Assembly: GCA_034509495.1 (NCBI GenBank)
Contig: CM067512.1
Coordinates: forward strand, 3,155,699-3,219,698
Source: Acestrorhynchus altus
Taxonomy: Eukaryota > Chordata > Actinopteri > Characiformes > Acestrorhynchidae
DNA length: 64,000 nt
Reading direction: 5' to 3'
Made by a program: the position numbers and the translations under genes. The notes under the pieces were generated by a model, which was not told the origin of the DNA, made no database searches, and saw nothing but the letters and a program-made list of their open reading frames with translations. This document shows positions 1 through 12,071 of this stretch, piece after piece (within the stretch, counting starts at the first letter, position 1; each line of letters starts with the position of its first letter).

Positions 1-324
1 ACAAAGACAATTCCATCCATGGCTACAGCAAATTAAAGAAACCTCCGGGGCGAGCAAGGCCCCAGGATCAGGCTCGGAGCAAGGGGGTGAGCTTTCGCTT
101 CAGCAATCAACTCTTTCTCCCGCTCAGGCTAATGAGGAAGTGAGGGGGTCTGGGTGAAGGCCACTTTCTACATGTCCCCCAAGCAGACATGACACATCAG
201 AACAGATGTGGGAGGTGTGTGAGTGTGTTTGAGGGCAGAAATGTGTGAAGGGAAAGACTGAACTGTTTCAAAGAGAACATCTTGTTAAAAACTACAGCAG
301 TGGTTCTATGTTCTGTGTCAGTGG

Positions 325-485
325 TTTCTTCTAACCCTGTTCCTGGAGATCTACCTTTCACAGACTGGATCCAACCCTAATCCACATCAACCCAGCTGAT
401 CCAAGTATTCAGTACCATCAGAAGTGCTTAAATGGAAATGGAGAGAATTAGTGGGGAGTTCTTAAGGAGAAGGGTTGGAGAGTAC
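325..485. mobile_element. Foldback-type dispersed repeat
   Basis: CTAACCCTGTTCCTGGAGAT at the left and AGGGTTGGAGAGTACTGCTC at the right give partly complementary ends around a diverged centre. This resembles common fish foldback repeats. Confidence 0.4.
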
Positions 486-509
486 TGCTCTACGTTATAT
501 GGCCAAATA

Positions 510-1070
510 CACTGACCGAGCATAACATTATGACCACTGACAGGTAAGAGAATAACCCTGTTATCTCTTGACCATCACACCTGTTAGTGCGTCCGGAAAG
601 GAGTCACAGCGCTTAACACAACATAACAAAATTCAAAGCGAAGCGCTGTGAATACTTTCCATCTGCACTGTATTAGGCAGCAAGTGACCAATGCCAAATT
701 GTGATAAGGTGACCAAATTGGCTAGATGACTGGGTCAGAGCATCTCCCCAATTTCCAAACGTCTGCAGTGGTCAGGGTCATGGATGACCGAGACTCATTC
801 ATGCACATGGGGAGTGAAAGCAGGCCTGTGTGGTCCAATTCAACAGATGCTGACCCCTGTCCATGGCTGAAAGCACCAACAATGGGCATGTGAGCATCAA
901 AACTGGACCACAGAGCAATAAAAGAAGATGGTCTGGTCTGACCGTGATGGCTGTGGCCTCTTTCAGCAGGATTACCTGCCAAAAATGGTTCTGGAATGGT
1001 TTTAGGAGCACAACCACAGCGGCATCTGAGGGATGTTCTGGACAAACACATCTTCTCAATTTACAGGAGT
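510..1070 (+). mobile_element. Decayed, internally deleted Tc1-type transposon
   Basis: It begins with the terminal sequence GACCGAGCATAACATTATGA. Pieces of a Tc1-family transposase gene follow in order, with gaps between: TGGCTAGATGACTGGGTCAG, the CAACAATGGGCATGTGAGCA part, CTCTTTCAGCAGGATTA, and GGATGTTCTGGACAAACA near the 3' end. Large internal deletions and stops make it inactive. A MITE fragment abuts its end. Confidence 0.75.
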
Positions 1071-1075
1071 AAATT

Positions 1076-1268
1076 TTCAGAGGGATGAGTTGGGGAGCTG
1101 GGGATGAGGTGGGATGGTGATCAACCAACATCCTGACCACAGATCCTCACAGCAATGCTCCACAATCTAGTACGAAACAGTTCCTCCAAACAAAAGCAGG
1201 AGAAACTCTTTGATTTCAGAAGAAGCCGCGAATGAGCAGGTGTCCCAATACTTTTGTCCACAGTGTAT
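1076..1268 (+). mobile_element. MITE family A, 3' half
   Basis: Shares the 3' module of a short non-autonomous DNA element found several times in this window: CATCCTGACCACA, CCTCACAGCAATGCTCCA, CTTTGATTTCAGAAGAA and terminal GTGTCCCAATACTTTTGTCC. Confidence 0.65.
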
Positions 1269-1620
1269 GTGCTCAGATCTGGGTTTCAGCCGTAGGAATA
1301 TTTTACTGTTTTATTCCGCAAAGATACAAAGAGTCACATTGCCGTGAAAATCAAAGGTACGGGTGACTCTAAATGAACCTGAGCTGCGTGTTTTACTGTC
1401 AAAGCTGTGGTGGTGCTCAAGGTCAAAGTGTCAAAAAGTCAAGAAGAAAGATGTTCTTTAAGCATTCAAGTGGATTCATTACCTGATCTGTGTCACTGTG
1501 TTACCTCTTAGAACATCAGTCGGCATTTGTTTTAATTGGGACCAAAGGACTGACAGGTCACAGACCTTCAACTGACCGTCACAGAGAAAATCTCTGCCAG
1601 CTCTCAAGTAAGGCAGAGAA

Positions 1621-1621
<1 letters not shown>

Positions 1622-1716
<95 letters not shown>

Positions 1717-1751
1717 GTGTGTGTGTGCGTGTGTGTGTGTGTGTGTGTGTG
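1622..1751. repeat. (GT)n microsatellite, about 130 bp
   Basis: Near-pure GT with two GC interruptions. Poly-(CV) and poly-(HT) open frames here are artefacts. Confidence 0.98.
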
Positions 1752-2149
1752 AATAGAAAGGCAGGAATCAGAGTAGCTGAAAAGGGACCCGGGAAATATG
1801 CCTATTTCCAGTGATATTTTCCTAAGAGCTGCTGCAGATAAGCTGTTCTTTTCTGGGCAGACTGTGCGAAGCACCATCTTCCTGAATAACATTTCATAAT
1901 GAGAAAGAAGGAGGAAATATGACTGTCAAATATATCAATCTCCCCTTTTCTATATTTCTGCATGAATTTTGAGCTAAAACCTCATCAGATTTTTACCTAA
2001 AAGTCCTAAAAGTGTGTAAGAGAACCAAAACATATGAATCAGAAAACAAAATATTACACCGATTTATTTATTAAGGAACAAATGATCCAATATTATATTA
2101 TATATATATATATAAATATAATAATAACAAAATGATATTATCCAATATT

Positions 2150-2830
2150 CCAGAAAGTGTGTGAACCTGGATCAGCAGATCGTTTGAAGATGATTTCAAT
2201 CAATGAGGTGTGAATATGTGTCCACTTTGTGTCCAGTTTTAATAAACGAACAGGGACCTATCAAAGTCTGAGCTTCACCCGTTTGTGGAAGTGTATCAAG
2301 CCACGAACAAAGGAGATTTCTGAGGAGCTCAGAAGAACAGCTGTTGATGCTCATCGGGCTGGAAACGGTTACAGAACCATGTCTAAAGATTTTGGACAAA
2401 TGTGTACAAATGGAGGAGATTCAGGACCATTATGACCCTCCCCAGGAGAGCTCCACCAACAAAGATCACACCAAGAGCAAGGCGTGTAATAGTCCACCAG
2501 CTCACAAAGGAACCCAAAGTAACCTCTAACCCAACACAAGTTGTTCTACCAAAGAAAAGTTGAGAAGAACTCGTGTTTTTGGAATGGTGGAAGGACCGGA
2601 AGCAGCAGATCATGGCAGGAAACCCACCAACATAACAGAGCTGAAGCTGGTTTGTGGAGGAATGGACTCAAATTCGTGCAGGACTGATCAAGAGTTACGG
2701 AAACATTTCGTTACTGCTGCAGTAAGGGTTCGTCCCAGATACTGAAAGCAAAGGTCCACATAGTTGTGCCCTCACATATATGAAATATTGGACGCTTTTC
2801 CTCAATTTTCCTTTTTTTTGCTCTTCTTAT
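2150..2830 (+). mobile_element. Tc1-like transposon remnant
   Basis: The plus strand reads TKEISEELRRTAVDAHRAG followed by NGYRTMSKDFG. This resembles the N-terminal helix-turn-helix of Tc1/mariner transposases, and further frames are broken by stops and shifts. The downstream part (TTACTGCTGCAGTAAGGGTT, then TATGAAATATTGGA) resembles the 3' region of such elements. Not functional; boundaries approximate. Confidence 0.55.
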
Positions 2831-2939
2831 GTGGTTTTAGGACTTGGGAATGTGACAACCTGATGACCTTTTAGTTTAAATTGATTTAAGGGTTCGCAAA
2901 ACACCACTGTGTACATAGATATATATCATCACCCGAATA

Positions 2940-3064
2940 CCACACAGATACCATGTATCTCCAGAACACAAACGTACCGGAGAAGGTAAAATTACCTTTC
3001 GATGGACGAGAGTGAGTACAGATTTTGGAGCATTTCGATTGGTCCATTCATCATAATATGGGTA

Positions 3065-3103
<39 letters not shown>

Positions 3104-3155
3104 AATCTGAAACAACATAAAGGACAGCTTCCAGATTCACGTTAAAATGACGATT
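2940..3155. repeat. Dispersed repeat family B, copy with internal AAAT run
   Basis: ACCATGTATCTCCAGAACAC, GAGCATTTCGATTGGTCCAT and GACAGCTTCCAGATTCA, in the same order as at 33998-34120. An (AAAT)n run at 3064-3103 interrupts it. Confidence 0.5.
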
Positions 3156-3799
3156 TGGACATAATGTGGAAAATAAAGAACATCTATGGAAGTGTCTCGT
3201 GCAGAAGACATGCAGTAGAGATTAAAGTGGACATTCGAAACGAAGACAGGGGTCACACAGTCCTGAGACTGCAGGGACTTACACCTCGATCCCCTCTTTG
3301 CGCTGATAAGCTATCAGATGTAATTTGGGACTAATCGCAGTGTCTTGGTCTGCTTGGCTGCGTCCTGCCTGTGACATGAAATGATAGATTCCGTTAATGT
3401 TGTAGCTCCTGGTTAGACTTATGTTCTCTGAATAATCTCGCAGGAATGCATTGTAATAGCATGAGCAATCACATGCATTATGGATGCTCAGGAAGGTCCT
3501 TCTCCCGCATGCCTGTCAGTCTGGATGACGAATGTAGCAAAGTCCATCTTTTGCCAGCAACATTTCCCCCTCAAACACTGTGCAGGACTGCCATCAAGTG
3601 GCTTCTATTGCAGCTTATTCCGTGCGATGATAGATTGACCATTTGTCCCAAATGTCTTTTTAAATGCATTGAAATATTGTCTCTGTCAGATCAAAACCTC
3701 GTGTCTATAAAAACAGCAACTTTACAGCAGGCAGAAAATAAACCTAAACTGAAGTCAACGTAAGACATTTCGGTGCATTTCCATCAGGCCGTTCATCAA

Positions 3800-3819
3800 A
3801 AAATAAAGAATTAAATATC

Positions 3820-3858
<39 letters not shown>

Positions 3859-3883
3859 AGACCTAAATAAATAAATACCTAAA

Positions 3884-3914
<31 letters not shown>

Positions 3915-3921
3915 ACCTAAA

Positions 3922-3952
<31 letters not shown>

Positions 3953-3964
3953 ACCTAAATAAAA

Positions 3965-4003
<39 letters not shown>

Positions 4004-4023
4004 GTAAATAAATTAAAAATACA

Positions 4024-4058
<35 letters not shown>

Positions 4059-4145
4059 ATTAAAAATACATAAATAAATAAATAACTACTTAAATAAATA
4101 AATACCTAAATAAATTTAAAAAATACCTAAATAAATAACTACCTA
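3800..4145. repeat. (AAAT)n-rich block, about 345 bp
   Basis: AAATA units interrupted by ACCT and TTAAAAATAC segments. The interruptions are themselves repeated, pointing to internal duplication. Confidence 0.95.
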
Positions 4146-4230
4146 AGAGAATCGGATGTAAGACGGGCACAGACTACGTTTACTGCCCTCTTGATCGCCC
4201 TTCAGACCAGTTGGAGTAAATCAAACTCTA

Positions 4231-4595
4231 AGCGTAATCTATTAGAGTGGACTGGTCAGTAACTCAGCCTGCTCTGACTCTGAGCGTAATCTATTAGAAT
4301 GGACTGGTCAGTAACTCAGCCTGCTCTGACTCTGTGCGTAATCTATTAGAGTGGACTGGTCAGAGACTCAGCCTGCTCTGACTCTGAGCGTAATCTATTA
4401 GAGTGGACTGGTCAGTGACTCAGCCTGCTCTGACTCTGTGCGTAATCTATTAGAGTGGACTGGTCAGTGACTCAGCCTGCTCTGACTCTGAGCGTAATCT
4501 ATTAGAGTGGACTGGTCAGTAACTCAGCCTGCTCTGACTCTGTGCGTAATCTATTAGAGTGGACTGGTCAGTGACTCAGCCTGCTCTGACTCTGG
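4231..4595. repeat. Tandem satellite, seven 52-bp units
   Basis: GCGTAATCTATTAGAGTGGA starts at 4232, 4284, 4336, 4388, 4440, 4492 and 4544, an exact 52-bp period. Units alternate between GAGCG and GTGCG at their start, so expansion was partly by a 104-bp dimer. No spacers and no coding sense. Confidence 0.9.
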
Positions 4596-4599
4596 GTCT

Positions 4600-7534
4600 A
4601 AATCTCAAACAGTCAAGTTGGCCGTTGAGTTTCTAATGTGGCATGAGTGAGCCAGTGCCAGGATTCCAATGAGGACAGCATCAGAGGGCAGCAAGGTGGT
4701 GGGGAGCTGGGTCAGGTGACATAAGGGTAGATCAGTTAACCTCAGGATTAGAGTCAGCTGTTGTTGGTTCCTTTCTTTCAGGTTGTGTTTTTTTTCTAGT
4801 TGGTTGGTTGTTTTCTGGCACATTCTCACCTCTGGAGTCATTTTGCACCTACAATAAACTCATTCTGGTTCAATCAAAGATTGAGTGACCAGTGTTTGGT
4901 CTGGCAGAGGGTCTGGGGAGGAACACCACTCTGGGTCATAACAGCAGGGTTGAAAACAACGAACGCTGAGGAACCAAATTTTTTGGCCTTGTTTTTACAG
5001 ACCTGGTTGCTTGTTTCTCTCAGGAGATCTGGCAACCCTGGTGCTCAGAGTGAGGACTCAGCTCAATTAAAACTCAGTGAAGGAGATGTCGCTAGAGCTA
5101 CCGTTGTCCTTATCAGCAGAAAAACTCTGTCCACAATTGGAACTTTGAGTTGAGGGTAAGAGTGTGTTCAACTTTTTAATGCAGGTCAATGTGGTCGTGT
5201 GTTTGTGTGTTTCTGAGCAGATTGTTTTGTTCATTAACGATGAAATGCCGTCACAATGTAGAGAGCGAGCTCACCCAACAGCTGGAAAAGTAAAAATGGA
5301 GAGAATGGAGTCTCAGGCTTTCTCTGAGGTGCAGCGATGTGGAAATAAACAGTCGCATTTGTTCAGCAGCAGATAAGAGCCTGGTTAAAAGAGCACAGCT
5401 GGTCAGCAGGAGTCCAGCAGATCCACATGAACCAGCTCTCAGACAGGTCTCTGTTTAGGGTCTCGGATGGGTTGAGTTTTTAAAAGACAGTGAGGACAGT
5501 GAGCTTCATAACTCCTAACTCAGCATCCGAGTATCTTACAGACATTAATACATATTAAAAAAAAACACCAAGACCTATAAAACCAGCATCAACTTTTCAT
5601 TAACCCTTCCAGCCCTCAGCCCTCACTGTGAGGGCAGGATCACACCTTGTGTTCTCAGCTTTAAAGTCAGGAAATCCTTGACAAAAAATTAAAGCCGCCT
5701 GATTTTTTTCATATATTTTGTCACCGTAAAAAACTATATCATACAATGTCATATTTTTTTTTTTTGATTTTCAACTTATAGACATCAATCTGCAACTGTT
5801 TTGTTCAGAAATCTATTTTTTTTTAGTTTCAAGTCTCCACATTTAAAAAAAAAATCGTTTGGTAATTTTTGATAACAACTTTGTAACAATCTTATGTAAT
5901 TACTGTGTTATTATAAAAAAAAAGAGGCAAAAATGCACAAAAACACACAACTTGTGTAGCTGGTGCTCAAAGGGTTGCCTCTCCAGCTCTCTCCATTTGT
6001 AATTCTTTGGTTTGACAGTAGGTGAAGGAGGAGATGAAGACGAAGATGAAGGAGGAGATGAAGAATGAGTTTGCCATTCTAATACCTCCCCAGATCCCAG
6101 GAAGAGGACTGTGGACCACTGTTGGTCCACTGATGGCAGGTAGTCGGTCACTATGTCGGTCATTGTGTCGGTCACTGTGCGGGTCACTGGTGACAGCCAC
6201 TGTTTATCACTGATTTTCACTCCCAGTTTATTCTCTTATCATCGGATTTTGATCATCTGTTATAAATGAGTTTTAATTACATTTCGTAACTCAAATACTT
6301 TATCACTCAAATATGTAGTAATGATTAAGTTGTGTCCGTTAATAATTAGTAAAGACTAGTGAACCGTTTAGTAATGTTTATTACTTATTTTGTGGGCAAA
6401 TATCTTTATTTTGAAGGTAAGCACCTGGTGAAACAAACAGATTTAACAACACTGAACACAGTAAACCCCCCAAAGCCCCCCAAACCCAAACCCCGCCTGT
6501 CCCCACGGCTCCAATCAAAATAAATTATAGATAATAATAATAAATATAAAAAATTATAATAATAATAAATAAATACAGTGAAGGCAGAAAATACATAAAA
6601 CTACAATGACTGTTCCAACAGAGTCCCGACACTCTCAAGTGCCTTTGTCCATGCGTCCATTACGTCCATTCTAGCAGCATGAATCCTTGACGTTGAAAGT
6701 TCCAAATGAATATCTGTATGGTATTCGTATCAACATGCAAAAATAAAAATCCAAAGCGTTTTGGAATTGCATGAAGTTTCATGTCCTTTCTCCGAAATAA
6801 TTTGTATTCCTAAGGGTAGGAAGCCTGAAGCAACGTAAATAAACCAAAGAGACAAATCGTTTGAACTGATACCAGCAGAGAAGAAATGATAGTGATGTTT
6901 ATTAGTGTTGGAAGTACAGTTGATTAATGTACCCTCAGTGTGAAGTTCTACCGAGACCCCCATGAGGAGAGCTTTGGCGATGGTTTAATGAACACAATGA
7001 TGGAAAACCGTGACTTTCTATAGGACTTTTATTTGTGTTTATTCTGATGTTAGTGTTTTTACAAAGGAAATAAACACATGAAAGCTAATCTAACGCAGTA
7101 CCGTACCCTTTCACAAGCTGGTTAGAACAGCTGTGTGGTTCATAGATCTTCACCCTGTCTTCACACACAAAAATGCTGAAGAAACAAACTGAATCAGTTG
7201 TCAAATTATAAACAGACCTCCATACCTGCCAGCTCTGGAAGCTGTTTTTAATGGCTTTCAGACCCGATTGAAAGCAGCGTGTGAATATATGCAAAGATGG
7301 TTTGTGGAGTTTTTTGTATTTTCTTCTTGGTTTTCCAGCTGGGAACCCTTAAAAGATCTCTCATGAATACGGAATGGATGGGCACTCGTCTGCTTGTAAA
7401 CAGATGTAGCTCTTATTGAGCCTGGGCCAGGGAAGTGCCAAATGACGAGTAACACAACATGTCATTATGCAAAAGAAGCCTCCTCTGGCTTTGAGCTCGT
7501 CTTCCACGCTTTCTCCCCCCCAGCTTCTTTCCAT

Positions 7535-7535
<1 letters not shown>
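4600..7535. other. Intergenic, no gene seen
   Basis: No exon chain, RNA gene or clear transposon was recognised. Contains A/T-rich runs (5700-5900, 6520-6600) and a short repeat at about 6885-7010 that recurs inverted near 42650-42775 (CATGAGGAGAGCTTTGG). Confidence 0.5.

Positions 7536-7623
<88 letters not shown>
7536..7623. repeat. (CT)n microsatellite
   Basis: Nearly pure CT with three single-base interruptions. Long Ser-Leu or Arg-Glu frames across it are artefacts. Confidence 0.97.
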
Positions 7624-7628
<5 letters not shown>

Positions 7629-7844
7629 TATCTCTCCCTGCTGCTTCAGTCATTGTTGAGCAAAGACTTTTCCTCTTCTTGCTAATCTCCAGCCTCACCC
7701 TCCTCTCTGCTCTTAGTTCCACTCCTTGAGAAGCAGCCACCCTCTGATTTTACTGCTACCATAAATCTACTGCACAGTGTAAGTAATAGAAGAAATAGAG
7801 GTTGTTTTTTTTTACCATTATTTAATTCAAATACAGCCATTATG

Positions 7845-8470
7845 TTCATTGTGCAAAAGTTTTGGCACCCCCATTTTGGCCAAAATATTGTGGACGCTCC
7901 AATGTTGGGAAAACTTTGGAGAAACATCTGAGTTGCAAACACACTCACAATTTCTATGAGCCAGATGTTGGATGCAAAAACATCTACTGGTGATGATTCC
8001 TTTTTAACAATGGAAGACTGTTCCAGAGTCCAGGGCAGCTAACTAGTGCAGAGACACCAGTACAGGGTGATTCTCTCTTGCAGCTGTTTTGGACCAGCTA
8101 TAAGCATGACATGCTTGACTGACCGATTTCCAAATTCACTGAGTTGAGGAGATTTCCAAGGTTTTAAAAGACAGGATGCTTTTGGGTTTTTCTAAACTGA
8201 ACTAAAGTTCAGGAAAGAGTCAAAGATAAAATGAGGAAAACTGGAAAACAGTGGCCCCAAATAACCATAGGTCTGTCTGAATTCAGCACTTTATGCCCCT
8301 CAAACAGTCCAAAATGAGGTGCAGAGGGCAGTTTTCACCTGGTTAAATTGGTGGCCAAGATGCGCATCATCTGTTCACCCAAAAGATGGACTGATTTGAT
8401 GGAAAGATCTGATTAGTTGAGAGAACTCTAACAGGACCAACACAGGGGGCATACCAGTTCCATCAGATGC
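7845..8470. mobile_element. Possible DNA-transposon remnant
   Basis: Starts with TGCAAAAGTTTTGGCACCCC, a phrase typical of fish DNA-transposon ends, followed by several hundred bases of non-coding sequence. No matching second terminus was found, so the call is tentative. Confidence 0.3.
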
Positions 8471-8499
8471 CACACTGATACTTAGGCTGCTTAATAAAT

Positions 8500-9289
8500 C
8501 ACTGCGTTAGTGCCATCTGGTGGCAAACATTAAGGAATGCAAGTGTACAAAATAGAGCATTAGAAGACTGGTGAAATATGAGTTTTTGCATATCTTTCAA
8601 GCATCAATAAATATTCAAAATCCTCAAATTGGACTAAAATATAAGCCAGTCCTTTTTCAGACTGAATATTTAAAGTATAAAATCATTGCATTACAATTTA
8701 GGAAATACTAAAAGAGAAAGAACAAAGAAAGGCAGGGAAAAACAAACTCTGGGGAAAACATGTTGAGTAACAGAAGAAATTGGACCGTGTAACACAAAAG
8801 CTTTCACTGAAACAATTATCTCAGAGGGTCCAGGTGTTTAGGATTACGGCGTGGGGGTGTTTGGAGAACTGGCTTCTATGCAATGCAATGCATTATTTAC
8901 TGATGTCTACATTATAGACACTATAAGAGCTTCTGTCACTTAGGATTAGAGTAGTAGAGATAATAAATACTCTTATATTAGCATCCTATTTTCCTTCGCT
9001 TTCTGCTGCGGGAAGGAAGCTTACATTCTTTTTGTCGTTGGGACACAAACCCGCTACAGACCACAGACCCCTACAACTGCTTTGGAGCTTAGAGGTGCTG
9101 CTGGGAAGTTGCTTCTGTCAGTTTGTGAGTAGAATTTGTTTGCAACTTTAAAATCAAAACTCAAACGATATCATGGCCACTTTCGAGATCTATCAAGGTT
9201 ACGCAAAATGTGCATTGCTGCTGAAAGTTTTGTGAAAAGTTTAGAATTTAATATATTTCTGCACAAATTTGAGTAAAACGCTCAGTAAA

Positions 9290-9345
<56 letters not shown>

Positions 9346-10400
9346 CTTTCTGAGCATCTTGGAGCGCCTATTAAAATGCAGGAGACACCCGGAACTTCCG
9401 GGAGAGGTGGGATTTCTTGGTTATTTCGAGCTGCAATCTGAGATTAAGACCTGGATGACCGACATGAATATACACTATTTAGTATTAATCAAAAATCAAC
9501 AGATCTGTAAAAGACTCGTTCAGTTTCCATTTATCTGGAGGCAATTGATGATTTGTTTCATTAACTATGTATGGAAATCAGATTCGCGAGTCATTTCGCT
9601 GTAGAGGGTTTGCAAAGGGGGCTGTCAGGTTCCTGCGCCTGAGAAGAGGATGTCATTCAGAATGAAGGACAAGCCCTGGGTACCCAGCATAAAGCAGTGA
9701 GATTGAATCTCATCTTGTGCTTCATTTCAGCGTGTCTCAGAGGATTGTGAATAATGCGTCTCAATCTGCCTGATTTGCTTGAAATCCCAGCCCTGCCACT
9801 CCTTATAGCCTGCTTTCCACTTCCATCAAATTCAACTTGTCTCAGCAGTGGCCCACAGACACGGCTGCATTTCACTTATAATTGCTTTTAAGCAGTTGGC
9901 AAAATCAGGAAGGAGGGTTCATTCCAGCTGACCGATGGGATTATCTCCTGAGATGGAAAAGATGGGTGTGTTGTGGGTGTGCTGAGTGAAGGTTTGGAAC
10001 ATTAACATAGTTTTTCCTGACAGATCTAGTAATGGTATGAATGATTACAGTAGACATCTGCTGGGCTCTGAAACAGTCTTCACTCGAGGTCAGCGAATTT
10101 GCTTTTATTTCCCAGTCCGATTTTCCATGCAGATTTCCAATCAGCCATTTCAGTCTCTAAACACCTCTTCTCCTTCAGCTTTATTTGGGCCTCCAGATTG
10201 AAAGTCTTATCTTTGGATTAGTGCAGGCGTGTGTAAACAAACTCAAACTCTTAGAACTCTCAGAACCTGAGATCCACACTTGTTGTTTTCTAGGCTTCAT
10301 GTCTCAGGGTCAGAGTAACCTACAGACATGAGACGCATATCATAACATGTATGATGTCATAAGTGAGTCATCCAGCTGGGATCAATGCAAAAGTCACTCA
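8500..10400. other. Intergenic, no gene seen
   Basis: Mostly unique-looking non-coding sequence apart from the CA run at 9291. The stretch 9640-9900 is unusually free of repeats, but nothing in it can be assigned. Confidence 0.45.
9291..9346. repeat. (CA)n(TA)n microsatellite
   Basis: About 20 CA units running into a short TA run. Confidence 0.97.
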
Positions 10401-10409
10401 TTTCCAAAT

Positions 10410-10530
10410 GAATTTAATCCCGGTTTAAATACCAAAGGAGATTCCAGTGCATGTTTACTGCTCCGTCCACGTGTCCATGCTCAACCTGCATACAGACTCC
10501 CTGGCTGTGACACCACTGACCCAGATTAGG
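10410..10530 (+). repeat. Single-copy relative of the 58.5-kb repeat
   Basis: TTAAATACCAAAGGAGATTC, CAGTGCATGTTTACTGCTCC and CAACCTGCATACAGACTCCC match 58510-58590. The tandem part is not expanded here. Confidence 0.6.
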
Positions 10531-11029
10531 CTTGTTTGAGATTAACTGCACCTCACTTTGGTGGTCAGCAAGAGTCGCCGGTTGGAGTAGGAGCAAAAAT
10601 TTCCTGCAGCTCACATTTTGACCTTAAGAAACACTTAATTTTTGTTTAATTTGTGCAGTTGTTTTAATAATAAATTGGGGTATTTCTGAGACACGCTATG
10701 TGAGGTGAAGCTTCGTAGATCATTTTCATGCTTTCAAACTAAAACTCCCAGCAGGGAGTAAATTTAATACATATTTTGATAAAAAAAAAAAAATTTAATA
10801 AACAAATGAACATCAGTAAAGTGTGGATTGTATCTGCAAACCCACAGATTGTGGTTCAGAACCCCAGCAGCCTCTCTGTTTCTGAAAGTTTCAGTTCATC
10901 ATCAGTTCATGCTGATACGCAGAGTGAGTTTGAGACTGGAGCTTCCAAATCTCAGGTTTGGAAAAAAGAAAATAAGACAAATGAAGGTTTATTGTTGAGA
11001 TGATGATACTCTCAGCAACACTGTTGGAC

Positions 11030-11215
11030 AGTTATTTCACCTGCCAGGTCAGAGGACTCCTTTTTAACCGATTTCTAATTGTTTTGAGATCTTTTTAAAC
11101 CCCCTTCCTTCTTTCTGAAGGCCTCAGAGAGGTCTTTAGATCTTACCATGGTGATCCCACTCACTTCAACAATCAAGAGCAAACCAAACTAATGTCTGAG
11201 GTTGAAATAAGACAT
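11030..11215. mobile_element. Possible non-autonomous DNA-element fragment
   Basis: The stretch containing GGCCTCAGAGAGGTCTTTAG and ACCATGGTGATCCCACTCAC looks like a dispersed fish repeat known to me from other teleost sequence. No termini are visible. Confidence 0.3.
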
Positions 11216-11487
11216 TTTCATGTCATATTTCATATTATTAATATCTACAGTAGCAAAGCATTATTGTAACAGAGAAAAGACCACAGCTGGAATGAAATGA
11301 GTTCCTCCAGTAGGTGGCAGTATAACCTCAGAAATCAAACTGTAGGTCTGTAGCTCCTTGGCGCTGAACTGTAACAATTTAGAATCATTTCTTTTTTTAA
11401 TTACACTTTAATAACCTGCAGCTGTAACACTCAAATTGCTTCAGACACTTCAGAGGAATCAGGGCAATGAGCAGAATGGGAACATAC

Positions 11488-12020
11488 CTGGTCTTGTAGC
11501 ACCTCTGGGAGGTTGAGGAGGAAAGGCAGAGGTGTTTTATCTGGAAATGCAATGAGAAGAACCATGTTAGATGTTCAGCAATGGGGTCATAAACTGAAGA
11601 ACGTTTTATTGAGCTGAATGAACTGACCGCTGCTGATCCCTCTCTTCCAGCACCAGTAGATCAGAGTGATGTTCCAGAATAAACACAAAACCAGAGCCAG
11701 GCTGAGGATAACAACCAGTACAGACTGGTGATGAACTAGACGTTCACTCACTGTTGTCCCATTCCTAACAATGACCTGCCCACAAGTGGACACACCACAG
11801 CAGTAAGTTCCATCATCTTCATTGTTGAGGATGTTCTTGGTGAGCTCACACTGCTGGATGCTGCCATGATGAGTGCAGATGATTTCAGGAAAAGGATCGA
11901 CCTGCAGAAGATCTGAACCAGAGCACTCGGTTCAGCACCTGCTTCACAGAAGTTCAGTCCCTCATCTTCTTTACTGACTTTAACACGAGAGAACGTCTGA
12001 TCGGTCTTTTGTTCCTAACT
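11488..12020 (-). pseudogene. NITR-like relic: fused V end / Ig domain, TM and linker exon
   Basis: On the minus strand, TFSRVKVSKEDEGLNFC (an F-strand-like V end, about 11955-12005) runs straight into the middle of a second Ig domain (VLWFRSSAGRSF). One extra T then shifts the frame before PEIICTHHGSIQQCELTKN, EDDGTYCCGVSTCGQ and the J-like IVRNGTTV. A membrane segment follows in the same exon (SVLVVILSLALVLCLFWNIT), ending at 11628 with donor GTCAGT. A 53-nt linker exon follows at 11488-11540, phase 1 to phase 0, with donor GTATGT. No ITIM tail exon is visible downstream. The domain fusion, frameshift and missing tail mark it as broken. Confidence 0.7.
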
Positions 12021-12033
12021 TTGATGCCACTTC

Positions 12034-12035
<2 letters not shown>

Positions 12036-12070
<35 letters not shown>
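12036..12070. repeat. (GT)n microsatellite
   Basis: About 17 GT units just upstream of the NITR-like relic (minus sense). Confidence 0.95.

Positions 12071-12071
<1 letters not shown>

Noticed and set aside
1479..1892. Long open frames of alternating Cys-Val or His-Thr
   Set aside because: They are translations of the GT/CA microsatellite. The same applies to frames at 7413-7740, 20463-20777, 26350-26592 and 48678-49118.
4231..4595. Regular repeats resembling a CRISPR array
   Set aside because: Units are contiguous with no unique spacers, and the context is a vertebrate genome.
9640..9900. Possible conserved non-coding element
   Set aside because: Only an impression of repeat-free sequence; conservation cannot be judged without an alignment.
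10776..11003. Plus-strand frame reading PQIVVQNPSSLSVSESF
   Set aside because: Briefly looked like an Ig leader strand but has no cysteine, tryptophan or J-like pattern and no splice partner.
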